From positions 168,880,394-168,944,393 of the forward strand of contig CP136069.1 of assembly GCA_032622095.1 (NCBI GenBank): a stretch of DNA of 64,000 bases. Direction: 5' to 3'. Source of the DNA: Siphonodentalium dalli (taxonomy: Eukaryota; Mollusca; Scaphopoda; Gadilida; Siphonodentaliidae). Both the position numbers and the translations under genes were made by a program. Below, one piece after another: positions 1 to 11,701 of the stretch. The notes under the pieces were generated by a model. The model was not told where the DNA came from. It worked only from the letters and a program-made list of their open reading frames with translations, and searched no databases. Position 1 is the first letter of the stretch, and every line of letters begins with the position of its first letter.

Positions 1-1149
1 ACACTCGTTCTATATATGCATGGCCAATATCGTTACCTAACTCAAGAAAAGTTCTACTCTCATCAACTAAGACATAAATTTGTTCGTCAGAACAAGTAAA
101 AAACAGCATTTTATGTGGAAATAATTAAGATATTCTGGCAACGAATCTGCACCAAAACACACAAAGGAATCGCTTCATGCATAGGCATATATACCAGGCC
201 TCCCACGTGACTCTATATATCTTCTTTTTCTTCTACTTCTAGGTATTCGACCTGTAATCAGTGGGTTGATTACTATTATATGATGGATATTTTAGGCCTA
301 TACAACGGAGTACTAGAGAGTTATGGTCCTTTTATGGCCAATCATTGCAACCAGTAGCATTACAAAGTCAAGTAGTACATAGGCCTACCGGTACATAACG
401 AACATAAAATAAGAAGAAAAAAAACAATACCACGTGGTTGTGCCATAAATAGAAATAAATTATATTTAAAATATTTGTACTAATTACCATTCAGTCAAAT
501 GAAGAATATCTTCTTGGGCAGTTGTCATTTTCATCAGATGATAACAGCAGACACAGAATATCAGGAAATACAAAAACTTTCAGGAAAATACACAAAACAT
601 CAGGATAATATCTTCAAAAACGCACATAATATGACGGAAACATAAATCGATTTAAGTTTTCTGGTGCCTAAGTTCGAAAACCGCACGCGCTTTCAAATAT
701 TTTTGAATTTCGCGGGCTTTAAGTTTAGGTTTAAATTTTATTTCGTTCCGACTTTGTTATTCCGGAAAAATGGTTTTGCGCCGTTTGTCATTTCCGATTC
801 GTCATCAGGTGATGGAGAGGCGGCACATTTGTCTTCGTTGGTGAATTTAAAATAAATTACCGAAATACAGTGAGATTTTCGAAGAACTGGAAAAATATAC
901 CTATGGAATGTTGTAGATTGGCATCTAGGGTGTAAGAGGTACCAACAGTTTTTAGTGAAAAAATATTTTTTGTAGGAATACAGTTGAGTTCAAAATGGGT
1001 GGCAACAATTTTCTGTTTCGTTCCTTCCGTGACCTGCGGTCCCGGGTGCTGGTTCCGCCAATAAAAGAGGGTTTTTGACCAAATTCCAGGCTCCTGTGAG
1101 TAGATATTCGATTATATTGGCTTTTGAAAAAAGATGATCATCAAATTAC
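1..1149. other. Upstream flank, no supported gene
   Basis: AT-rich sequence with no ORF longer than about 60 residues and no family I recognise. No structured repeat was found here. Confidence 0.5.
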
Positions 1150-3190
1150 ATCAATACATATCAGAATATATGTTGCAAAAGTTATCCTGAATTTCTAGAT
1201 TAAAACCTTGCAAATTTCAATTTCGTTAGCTTTTCATATATATATATATTAGTATTTAGTTGCCCAGACTCGTCCCTGGCTCATATGTAAAACACTACAA
1301 TGCTGTCACTCTGTGGCGTACCCGCCCATATAATAACAACGTCCACAGCAGAGCGATGGAAAGGTTAAAATTTATAGTCCGGGGACAAATCCACGGTTGG
1401 CCTTCTTAAAGTATTTTGCCTTTTTGACGAACTGGCTTTTCTAAAGAGTTATCAATCCTAACATTTCCGTGCTAATGATGTTGTGTCGAGCCAAATTTTA
1501 TTGTGATTTTGATTATATACAGCTGATAAAAGTTGTTTTTTTGGACAAACATGTCAAGGAGTGTATGGTAATTGTGCTTTTCGATATTCGATAGTTTTGC
1601 ATACGTAGGTGTTTCTGTCAAAAGCGGATTTGTGTTGATGAGATTTCGAGTGCAAAAAGGGAGGTGGGAGGGTACTTCGAACATGTTGTTTCCGTACTTT
1701 TCCTATTAGTATTTAGTCAGGGCTAATATTTATCTATAATGGCCAACAACTGTGATTTGTTGTAGAGTTTTCAATGCAGTGTCCAATGCTGGCTATAGGT
1801 GCGCTTTGATCAGGTAGATCATCCACCCAATTTTCCCAACTTGTCCAGGATATATTTTTGTAGAATCCATGACTTCTTCACCATGGTTAGGCCAAAAAAA
1901 AAAGATAGTATGTTTCCGCTAACGGTGTGACAAAAATTAGGGTAGCTAGGTAGGATTTTAAAAAACAAAAACAAATTTTTTTATCCAGCTGCAGAAATAT
2001 TGGAACTACCTTGACCTAAGTGACATAAAATGCCAACTCATGTTATGGGGAAAGTATTACTTGAACAACACAGTGGAAATATACATTAAGATTGAATAAA
2101 AGATCAAACTTGGTTTATGCTTTTAAAGTGTGTGATTTGTTATTCACATACCGCATTTCATAATGTTTGCACACTAATGAACATCATTATGGATGTGCAT
2201 TGGTGGCATTTTTAGAAATTTTCGGCTTTTCAAAATATCAATAAAAAAATTAGGGTCGGCAGTTATTTTTAGGGTCGGTCGATTGGACTTAGGGGTGAAA
2301 GGTTTAACCGGTCAACGCACGAAATTTGCATGACCAGTTAACCATAAGCCGGCAATGCACTACTTAAACACCAATGTATAGTCAGATACATGTAGCAAAA
2401 AGATAGGAACCAAAGGGTTGACACACTTCAGTCAAAGGGAGCTGTTTCGGACATGTATCGGAGAATAATTCAAAAGTAATTGTGATAACACAGCGACAAT
2501 TATTCCACGAATGTTATGTGTCATTTTCGATGTCTGTGCAAACTGGAAATTGTGTGGGCTTGTCTGCAAGCCTAATCTGTGACTCAAAGCATGTGTTGCC
2601 GTCCCCCATGCAAAAAAATTGAAACCCCCCCCCAGGTTTATACTTCATTAGACTAGGGTTGGGCGGTATTGCCATTTTTAATAACCGCGATTTTTCCAAA
2701 ATAACACCGCGATATACGGTTTTATTGAATATTATTTTACTATTGAAAAATACCACGTAAAATCAAATTTAAAACTAGAGATATAACAGTCCGGGGTTTC
2801 GTTATAAGGGATTAAAATTCTACACTCTATCGCCAGGCAGTAAATGATAAACTATTCTCAGTATGGCATGTGCCCATTCTATATAGTTCCTGCCTTCTGG
2901 AATACGCAACAACATTGAGTGAATTACAGGCTCACGTTATCCTGATCACTCCTTTGTTTACATATCAGCACCCGATGCACATTCCCATTACGTCATAGCT
3001 GAGCACAGGCTCATACATGTATGTTGATAGAGGACCTAGTAGAATTGGGTCAAGATGGTTCATTCTTGGCTGTATGCAGTTTATCACACACAATGAATTA
3101 CGGAACATTTTTAATTAACTTTTGAACACGGTATTTAGTTAAGGGGGGAGAACTAATAGCAAGGTGAAATGGAAGGGCAACAATGCAGTT
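1150..3190 (+). repeat. ~2.04 kb direct repeat, copy 1
   Basis: Bases 1150-3190 recur at 4308-6349 with only scattered substitutions and 1-7 nt indels. It begins ATCAATACATATCAGAATAT and ends GGCAACAATGCAGTT. Around 2654 it contains TAGGGTTGGGCGGTATT, like the end of a hAT-type MITE. No coding function was found; the small ORFs are shared between copies but show no recognisable motif. Confidence 0.95.
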
Positions 3191-4307
3191 AGGGCTGGAC
3201 GATATTAACGAAAATAAAAACCGCAATTTTTTTAAATTAAAACCGCGGTTAACGATATAATCGCGGTTTTTTAAAACATCAGATACTAGTAACTTAAAAC
3301 AGTTTCTCACTGTTCGCTAGAATCACATCATTATCATTAATTTTGACAAGTTGACGTCAATAATAACATACACAACCACTCAACCAGTGACAACCTCATG
3401 CTCGATCGATATTCGGAATGAAAAGTAAATTCACCGGTTAAATTCCGCTATTCGGACAATTTCGTTCCGGTGACTTGACAAATTCTGGTATACATGTATA
3501 CCGATAATTAATAAAACCATTATCTAGTCTATGCCAAAACTAAAAGTGTTCTATACTATAGTATCCTTTTCTAACTCGGTATATTCAACCATGTTGAGTA
3601 AATACATGTTGTTCCCGGTGCACTTGCGTCGCTTGACAAATGGAAATGTGGTTTACCGTCAAGACAAATTTTAGCAAAGTCCACACACACGTAGTACATA
3701 ACTTTTGGAGTTCTGCCAAGCAAGGACACCATGTATTTTTGGGCGGGTTTGAAGCCCTAATTCTATAATTTTGGTTTCAACCAATCGCCGTGAGTGGTTT
3801 CTTCTCTAGAGACGAGAAGGGGGCGGTATCTTCGCTCATTTACTATTTTGATTGACGGTGCATGTGCATCATTGTACTGAAGGAAGAGGCGTGGCAAAAC
3901 TGACATTCATATTGATCTATCACCTGATCAGTCGTCAATTCATTTGGTGAATTCTCTTGTAATAAAAAGTATGCAGGGAAGTCGGAGGGTTTGTGTATTA
4001 TTGTGAGCGAAAGGGGGACGTATTCTGGGTTTTCATATCCCCCTAATTTCGTTAGTCGTCCTAAACGTTGTTTACTATGATTATTGAATATTGAAAAAGT
4101 CAGGACACAGGGATTTAGTTGGAATTTAAAACTTAAATAACTCGATTTAGGCTTGAGTTAAACTATTTGTTTGTATACGCTTATGATGGTCTGGCACCCT
4201 CTAATTGCCGACGATATTACGATTATTTTAGTTTAGACGATATTACTGACGATATTGAAATAATAACCGGGTATTGACGATTAATCGGGAAACCGCCCAG
4301 CACTATC
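3191..4307. repeat. 1.1 kb spacer between the 2-kb direct repeats, possible TIR element
   Basis: Starts AGGGCTGGACGATATTAACG and ends GAAACCGCCCAGCACTATC. The two ends are loosely inverted (AGGGCTGG versus AGTGCTGG) and both are followed inward by CCG/CGG-containing AT-rich sequence, which suggests a non-autonomous DNA transposon. No clear target-site duplication, so the boundaries are tentative. Confidence 0.4.
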
Positions 4308-6349
4308 ATCAATACATATCAGAATATATATTGCAAAAGTTATCCTGAATTTCTAGATTAAAACCTTGCAAATTTGAATTTCGTTGGCTTTTCATATATA
4401 TATATATTAGTATTTAGTTGCCCAGACTCGTCCCTGGCTCATATGTAAAACACTACAATGCTGTCACTCTGTGGCGTACCCGCCCATATAATAACAACGT
4501 CCACAGCAGAGCGATGGAAAGGTTAAAATTTATAGTCCGGGGACAAATCCACGGTTGGCCTTCTTAAAGTATTTTGCCTTTTTACGAACTGGCTTTTCTA
4601 AAGAGTTATCGATCCTAACATTTCCGTGCTAATGATGTTGTGTCGAGCCAAATTTTATCGTGATTTTGATTATATTCAGCTGATAAAAGTTGTTTTTTTG
4701 GACAAACATGTCAAGAAGTGTATGGTAATTGTGCTTTTCAATATTCGATAGTTTTGCATACGTAGGTGTTTCTGTCAAAAGCGGATTTGTGTCGATGAGA
4801 TTTCGAGTGCAAAAAGGGAGGTGGGAGGGTACTTCGAACATGTTGTTTCCGTACTTTTCCTATTAGTATTTAGTCAGGGCTAATATTTATCTATAATGGC
4901 CAACAACTGTGATTTGTTGTAGAGTTTTCAATGCAGTGTCCAATGCTGGCTATAGGTGCGCTTTGATCAGGTAGATCATCCACCCAATTTTCCCAACTTG
5001 TCCAGGATATATTTTTGTAGAATCCATGACTTCTTCACCATGGTTAGGCCAAAATAAAAAGATAGTATGTTTCCGCTAACGGTGTGACAAAAATTAGGGT
5101 AGCTAGGTAGGATTTTAAAAAACAAACAATTTTTTTTATCCAGCTGCAGAAATATTGAACTACCTTGACCTAAGTGACATAAAATGCCAACTCATGTTAT
5201 GGGGAAAGTATTACTTGAACAACACAGTGGAAATATACATTAAGAATGAATAAAAGATCAAACTTGGTTTATGCTTTTAAAGTGTGTGATTTGTTATTCA
5301 CATACCGCATTTCATAATGTTTGCACACTAATGAACATCATTATGGATGTGCATTGGTGGCATTTTTAGAAATTTTCGGCTTTTCAAAATATCAATAAAA
5401 AAATTAGGGTCGGCGGTTATTTTTAGGGTCGGTCGATTGGCCTTAGGGGTGAAAGGTTTAACCGGTCAACGCACGAAATTTGCATGACCAGTTAACCATA
5501 AGCCGGCAATGCACTACTTAAACACCAATGTATAGTCAGATACATGTAGCAAAAAGATAGGATCCAAAGGGTTGACACACTTCAGTCAAAGGGAGCTGTT
5601 TCGGACATGTATCGGAGAATAATTCAAAAGTAATTGTGATAACACAGCGACAATTATTCCACGAATGGTATGTGTCATTTTCGATGTCTGTGCAAACTGG
5701 AAATTGTGTGGGCGACTCTTTGTCTGCAAGCCTAATCTGTGACTCAAAGCATGTGTTGCCGTCCCCATGCAAAAAAATTGAAACCCCCCCCAGGTTTATC
5801 CTTAATTAGACTAGGGTTGGGCGGTATTGCCATTTTTAATAACCGCGATTTTTCCGAAATAACACCGCGATATACGGTTTTATTGAATATTATTTTACTA
5901 TTGAAAAATACCACGTAAAATCAAATTTAAAACTAGAGATATAACAGTCCAGGGTTTCGTTATAAGGGATTAAAATTCTACACTCTATCGCCAGGCAGTA
6001 AATGATAAACTATTCTCAGTATGGCATGTGCCCATTCTATAAAGTTCCTGCCTTCTGGAATACGCAACAACATTGAGTGAATTACAGGCTCACGTTATCC
6101 TGATCACTCCTTTGTTTACATATCAGCACCCGATGCACATTCCCATTACGTCATAGCTGAGCACAGGCTCATACATGTAGGTTGATAGAGGACCTAGTCG
6201 AATTGGGTCAAGATGGTTCATTCTGGGCTGTCTGCAGTTTATCACACACAATGAATTACGGAACATTTTTAATTAACTTTTGAACACGGTATTTAGTTAA
6301 GGGGGGGAGAACTAATAGCAAGGTGAAATGGAAGGGCAACAATGCAGTT
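4308..6349 (+). repeat. ~2.04 kb direct repeat, copy 2
   Basis: Second copy of 1150-3190 in the same orientation, including the internal TAGGGTTGGGCGGTATT near 5812. High identity suggests a recent duplication. It lacks an LTR-like TG...CA terminus and there is no pol-like ORF between copies. Confidence 0.95.
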
Positions 6350-7672
6350 CAACTATATTTAAATATGGAGTTGAGGGTAGCGGGGGTAACGTCCCAGTCC
6401 TTCGATTCTGTAAAATGCAGGAGTGTGGTTGGTCACTCGCCTAATCTGAAACCCAGGCGTGTGATTTTGGTGGATATTTCGGGGGTATAAAATGACGAAC
6501 GAAGACTCAAAATTAAATCAATTTTATCACCATTGTGATTCATCTTGTACACATGTACATGTATTCTAACTATTCTTCACATTGAAGTAATTAAAACTCC
6601 ATTCTCGATTTGCGTCATAATGCTTCCGTTGGATGTAAGTTGTTATGAAATGCGGTCAGAGACCACGTAACCACGTGAGAGTTTCCTGTTGTGTGAACTC
6701 TATCGATATTTTAAAAAATAATGTTTGATTGCCCCGAACTCAAGTTTCAATTTCTATTCATCTTCACCGTCCATCGGGGCGGCTTCTTTTATAACGCAAC
6801 ACATGGTACCAAAATTACTTTGTGTTGGTGATGGGGTGAACGGTGGGATTAATTTAAATATGTCATGTTGGTAACAATATCTAGCCGAAAATTCCTCAGA
6901 CCTACAGACGAATGCGACGACATCGCTAAACGCACCTGACTATAATAATGTTCTAGCGCATGCGCAAAACTTAAAACAATTACTTCCGTCATATACGGCG
7001 TGTCCGTCAGTCTTCTCCAGCAAACAAGGTTGATCGTTATCATAAACCCTTTTTCAATCGTGCGCCGAATATCGCCGAGGAGTGTGATTAATTACTCGCC
7101 AATATTTAATTTCATAATCGAAGGCCTGCGACGTCCCATATACTTCGACCAACACCTGCGGGTCATATTCTGTGTCTGCAAATACTTAATGGCGGGCTAG
7201 TTGAATGAATGTCATGGATTTGCCAGTCAACCTGAGTCAAGTTTTAAGATTTAATTGAATGACAAATACCGCCAAGTCGTGAGTCGGAAAGTTTGGACGA
7301 AGTATCGCTCGTGATGTTACACTGCTACCAGGTTGGATTCGGAAGAAGATACTCCATCGCCCAAAATACAACCGTTGTGTCATTGGTTACAATAAAAGTC
7401 AACAGAGACTTGGGAGCAACCAATAAAGGCTGCTTTCAATCAGCGGTCCGCTAAAGTATTCAACTCAGTATTGGATTGTAATTTGAAACCGTCTTTTGGG
7501 GTGATAAAATTGCGGTTGCGATATATTGAATTTTAATTTTCACACAGTTTCAATACAGTTTTTCTTTTCCAAACCGACTATAGTCAATATATTGAAATAT
7601 TGCCCAGCCCTAAATTAGACGCTGCATGATGCAATAGTGACTTGATATTATACCAGGATTTCCGCTAGGTGT
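6350..7672. other. Intergenic stretch, no supported gene
   Basis: Only short ORFs of about 65 residues on both strands (near 6849-7043 and 7000-7200), without recognisable motifs. The sequence ATATTGCCCAGCCCTAA near 7597-7613 resembles the ends of the MITEs further left and may be a solo transposon end. Confidence 0.4.

Positions 7673-7673
<1 letters not shown>

Positions 7674-7706
<33 letters not shown>
7674..7706 (+). repeat. 33-base G homopolymer
   Basis: Uninterrupted G run of 33 bases after GGTGTC. Its length is likely uncertain in the assembly. Such a run could form G-quadruplex structures. Confidence 0.95.
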
Positions 7707-7707
<1 letters not shown>

Positions 7708-7810
7708 ATGGGGCCAGTAGCTGCTAAGGGGAAAATCCAGTAAATTTAATGTGTGAACACCGATTTATCTTCATGTACTTTCTATAATCTACCTTTAGAT
7801 CATGCCTTTA

Positions 7811-7962
7811 AATCTCTACTCTGGCTAATGCCCATAGAGATCATATTCCACCAATACAAAACCCGGGAACTTTTTGAAGGTTCCCTGTCAAAACTTCTAA
7901 AAGTTCCCGGGTTTTGTACTGGTGGAATATGATCTCTACGGGTGTTAGTCAGGGTAGAGATT
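7811..7962. repeat. Fold-back (inverted repeat) element
   Basis: Left arm AATCTCTACTCTGGCTAATG... and right arm ...GGGTAGAGATT are inverted copies of about 65 bp, sharing GATCATATTCCACCA and AAAACCCGGGAAC. A related, interrupted copy occupies about 29184-29790. Confidence 0.85.
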
Positions 7963-8454
7963 CATGACATGATCTAATCTACCTTATGCCTTATGATACC
8001 TTATGCTGTTAGTGGATGCTGGAAGACTGAAATGTAAGATATTGTAATTGGCAGATTGTTTTACCTCCATATATTTTCTACCAAAGTTATCAAGCTATCA
8101 AAACCTCTAACTTCAAAAGCAATAGAAATTTATTGTGATCGTAAAAAATACAATGGAGTCTATACATGTAAATAAATAATCCACAGATGCTATATATACT
8201 CATTCAAATGATCAGAACGTATTTACAGATGCATAACAACCAGCAATTTCGGAATATACAGTTACAAACACAGTGAATAATGCCTTAATTTTAACACACC
8301 GGTAACCTACCGTGAGATCTGAATTTAAATTAAATTATGGTAGAACCTGTGCAAAAATATAAAGTGGAATGTATTTTGTGACATAAAACATAGAGACAAT
8401 CGGCAAGTACAATTAAGTTGCTGATGATTTTTCTTTACCTAAACTGCAATGTCA

Positions 8455-8814
8455 CTAGCTCAACTCCAAAGAGATATATTCTAGTGATGTTGGTTCTGGT
8501 AGCTGTATGCACTTTCGTTCAGCATCTGTATTCTTGAAAAGATATTTCAAATAAACTTGTCCTCTAAAGTTCCTTATTGATATCCCAACAAGATGGAGAG
8601 AAGTTTTATACAACTCAATACTTTTATACACATGATATGTGTCCTGGGGTATGGTCAGTCTGAGTAAACTCATACCTAAATATTCATTACAACATTGAAT
8701 ATTAGGTCTGACGGATAACATCGCTATCTCATTTCCAAGTCCTCGGGATTCCGTAATCTGATTGATTGCGTAAATTATTTTCCGTCCAATGAAACCGTAT
8801 GGGTTGATAAACAA
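8455..8814 (-). CDS. Unrecognised minus-strand ORF of about 119 residues, possible terminal exon
   Basis: An open frame on the minus strand ends in TAG near 8455 and is closed upstream by TAA at 8818-8820. It has no ATG at its 5' end, so it would have to be an exon or begin at a non-standard codon. The composition is protein-like (mixed hydrophobic and charged, for example RPNIQCCNEYLGMSLLRL and RNFRGQVYLKYLF), unlike nearby shadow ORFs. An AATAAA lies on the minus strand near 8128, a plausible end of a 3' UTR. I do not recognise the family. It would be divergent to AQR. It could equally be a decayed transposon ORF. Confidence 0.3.
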   Translation of the reverse strand: MFINPYGFIGRKIIYAINQITESRGLGNEIAMLSVRPNIQCCNEYLGMSLLRLTIPQDTYHVYKSIELYKTSLHLVGISIRNFRGQVYLKYLFKNTDAERKCIQLPEPTSLEYISLELS

Positions 8815-8860
8815 GTGTTAATGGGCGGAGACTCCCATAATGTCACCTCTAAATATCACT

Positions 8861-8910
8861 CTGAACTCCTCGACCTGTGACCTCTGCGGCTGAACTCCTC
8901 GACCTGTGAC
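8861..8910. repeat. Short tandem duplication, 21-bp unit
   Basis: CTGAACTCCTCGACCTGTGA plus C occurs at 8861-8881 and again at 8890-8910, separated by 8 bp. Confidence 0.95.
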
Positions 8911-9311
8911 CGCGATGAGGTTTGCCGAATGCTCTAAATATAGTAACACAGCGGAATTTCGAGGCTTGCAAATTCAACAGAGACAGAAAACATTGCTTCG
9001 AAATTATATATTCGGTACGATTCCGATTAATTTGAAGGATGTGCTGGACCTGATAGATAGGCCTGCGTATGGTACCAACTTGGCCTCCCGAGGAAATGAC
9101 TTAATTTTATGCTTTTAAATAGTTCTAAAGCATCATTTTTGATGACGACCTAATTTTTTGCTCTCGGATGCAGCTTTCCCGTTTATGCAGCGAGTTCATC
9201 TCCCGAAAAAAGAATAGTCGCACACACGACAAATATTATCTTCTGTAAGTTTTATAATGTCGCGACACAGGCCTTCTGTGGGTTGATGAGTCGGCGAAGC
9301 ACAACAAATAA

Positions 9312-9364
9312 CACGTGGGGACACCTGTCAATCATCGATGTATTTAAAAAAATCCGTGACGTCA
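9312..9364. promoter_or_regulatory. E-box (CACGTG) and CRE (TGACGTCA) cluster upstream of AQR
   Basis: CACGTG at 9312-9317 and the perfect cAMP-response palindrome TGACGTCA at 9357-9364 lie 2.3 kb upstream of the AQR start. The context suits an upstream promoter if a 5' UTR exon lies in this region; no transcription start can be assigned. Confidence 0.25.
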
Positions 9365-9416
9365 TTTTGGGGAAGCTCTTCGCTGAATAGAAATGGTTTT
9401 GGCTACATTAGCTCCA

Positions 9417-9441
9417 GACTCTATATTTCAAATATAGAGTC
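9417..9441. other. 25-bp perfect palindrome
   Basis: GACTCTATATTT-C-AAATATAGAGTC, 12-bp arms around one base. Function unknown. Confidence 0.8.
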
Positions 9442-10179
9442 GACGTTCACCCAGACTGGGGTATGGTAGCAGGGAAATCTGGCTGGGGGAATGGGACCCT
9501 AAAAATTAAAAGCATCTGGCTGTTCAACAGGGAAAAAGTTGGCTAGGGGAACGGGGCCATTGAGGGGATCCCATGATCCGTGATTATATGCAGTGCAGAT
9601 TATTTGATACAACCCGATCTTGTCAATTGCAAATAGTATACCTTCTTGGTAAGTTGTGCGCACATCTGCTGGTACATATATGTGTATATCCTTCTATAAA
9701 TTACTTTATTAAACATATATCAATACCGGTATATTATACATATGGGCCTATACAGTGGCCAGAAAAAGATCACTCGATATTACTTTAAATACACTTTTGA
9801 GTACCATGTCACAGTGCCGCTAGCCTGCTATAAAGAAGAGTGACATATATCATGGATGGTATATTATGAAAAAAGGAAGATAATAGGAAATTAGCAACCA
9901 TTTCATTCGCAACTCCACGTGTTTGCGCATTTGCAGCTCAGAAATAACAAAGGTTTGCCAATTTCCCTGACATCACATGAACGTCCACAGATTAGCGGCA
10001 ACTTCGGCGTTTTCTTGACTTACGTTGAATTGTTTGTTGTGTATAATAGACATCATATTATGATATAGACACCTTATGCCAATGTTGGCCTGCATGACCT
10101 CAGTTAACTCCAAATGGTTAATCGGTCATGAAAATCGCATAACCATTTCAGCCCTAGCCAGGGTAGGGATCATTAAAGT

Positions 10180-10579
10180 TTAACCCTTTACCCAACAAAC
10201 CGGCCAAAACCGGCCAAATAAAGCTTCAACAGCCTAAAATATCTTCGGTCTGTCTCAATAGAACCATACAAATATGGATATCATTGGAACCGGCTCCTTG
10301 ACCACATTGTGATAGTTACAGTTATGCCCTGTGCCAATGCATTCTCTTATATATGCGAGTCGACCATAGGTCGCCTCGCATATATAAGAGAATGCATTGG
10401 CCTAAAAAAAATCTTTTTTTAACACTTTTTACCATTTTTTCTTACATTCTTTAACAATTTTATAATTTTTAATGTGTTAAGCCAATGCATTCTCTTATAT
10501 ATGCGAGGCGACCTATGGTCGACTCGCATATATAAGAGAATGCATTGGCACAGGGCCGTTCTGTTGGGTAAAGGGTTAA
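10180..10579 (+). mobile_element. TTAA-flanked MITE, family A, complete copy
   Basis: TTAA at 10180-10183 and 10576-10579 bracket inverted termini CCCTTTACCCAACA / TGTTGGGTAAAGGG. Inside are two long palindromes built on GCATTCTCTTATATATGCGA, at about 10336-10402 and 10483-10550, separated by a T-rich spacer. TTAA target choice is typical of piggyBac-type elements. Non-coding. Confidence 0.9.
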
Positions 10580-10782
10580 AGTGCACACATTGTTGCACAC
10601 ATGACAGCCATTCAGCATCAGCTCCCGATCCAATGGTGTGCCCAGCCTAATGTCATCTCTGGTCATGACATTACGACAGGAGTGGAGGTACGAAATTCCT
10701 TTCCCCTAATGCGTAATGACAAATTGATGTTAAACGCAACAGTGTCAATACACAAATTCTCAAGATAAGTGTCCCTTTTAAC

Positions 10783-10905
10783 GCGTTCCTCAGCCGTTTA
10801 CAACGCGTTCGTAACATCAATCAAACGTGGTTGTTGCATTTACAATGCATTGTGGGTGGCTTGTGACAAACATTGTAAAAGGCTGAGGAACACGTTCAAA
10901 TTAAA
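10783..10905. repeat. Fold-back repeat near the gene start
   Basis: GCGTTCCTCAGCCGTTTACAA at the left is inverted as TTGTAAAAGGCTGAGGAACA at the right. The loop contains ACAATGCATTGTGGG, resembling vertebrate ZNF143/Staf sites, but this is only a visual resemblance. Confidence 0.6.
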
Positions 10906-11635
10906 TGCACTGCCTTGGGAATCATCACAGTCGCATTGAACTTTCCGATCAATGAAATGAAAAAGTACACATGTATCAATTGTTTCTGGAATTTTTTGCT
11001 GCATAAGTTGAAAAATTGGGCACAAACACATTGGATGAAATAATGGATGGCTTCAGAATGATTTGCGGAACATATATGAGCATTTATAGGTTATGTCATC
11101 GCGTTTAAGTACATGTTCATGACAAATTAATGCTTGAAAATATTGATTTTATAACTAGGTCAAAGGCCACTGAGCAGAAAGGGGAATTGACGACCCGATT
11201 TATTTGGTAGATTTCGCTACTAGTAGTTTCCGAAAGGATATGTCTACTTGGATTTGTTAAATTTTTCCGAGATATAGGTCAAATGAAAGGAAATTTTATT
11301 GCCAATAAGACACACCTAAGGATATTTTTAGTCAAACTCGATCATTGGAACCTTTACACTGGTATAGTCTATATTGGTATTTTAGTAATTGTCCCCAGGG
11401 GCCTGTGGTTTATATGTATAAAGTTTAATATACAGGTCCAGTTTGAAGATGGGTATGGTACACTCACTTTCATTTTAAGGACTTCTGATAATTAATGTAA
11501 GCAAAAAGCAGATAGAAATCGCCGTATGGATTCCCAAGCATTCATTTGTAGGGATGAATGGGAACATGTAACTACCCATCAATGATCAATTGGTATTCAG
11601 TTATCAGTAGGCTATAAAACTCTCTCTCTTTTCAG
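10906..11635. other. Immediate AQR upstream sequence
   Basis: No repeat family recognised. A pyrimidine tract TCTCTCTCTTTTCAG immediately precedes the ATG, so part of this region is probably a 5' UTR intron. Confidence 0.4.
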
Positions 11636-11701
11636 ATGAGTGGCTCGAAAAAACAGAGAACGTTGACTGTGGAACAGATTCAGCGGGATAACATAACTCA
11701 G
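11636..11701 (+). CDS. AQR: AQR coding exon 1 (residues 1-22)
   Basis: ATG follows directly after a CT-rich tract ending in TTTTCAG, so it may be the first base of an exon preceded by a 5' UTR intron. It encodes [20 protein letters not shown] then TQ, where TVEQI..TQ matches the family's N-terminal TVSQI..TQ. Donor CAG|GTACTG, phase 0. A MITE begins 9 nt inside the following intron. Confidence 0.85.

Noticed and set aside
1150-6349. LTR retrotransposon with 2-kb LTRs
   Set aside because: Repeat ends are not TG...CA, the spacer has no gag/pol ORF or primer-binding-like site, and no target duplication was seen.
10841-10856. ZNF143/Staf-type promoter site
   Set aside because: Only a loose visual match and it sits in the loop of a fold-back repeat, so I do not call it a regulatory site.
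11611-11635. TATA box (CTATAAAA at 11612-11619) for AQR
   Set aside because: It lies about 20 bp upstream of the ATG, so initiation would fall inside the coding sequence. The following CT-rich tract ending in AG suits a 3' splice site better.
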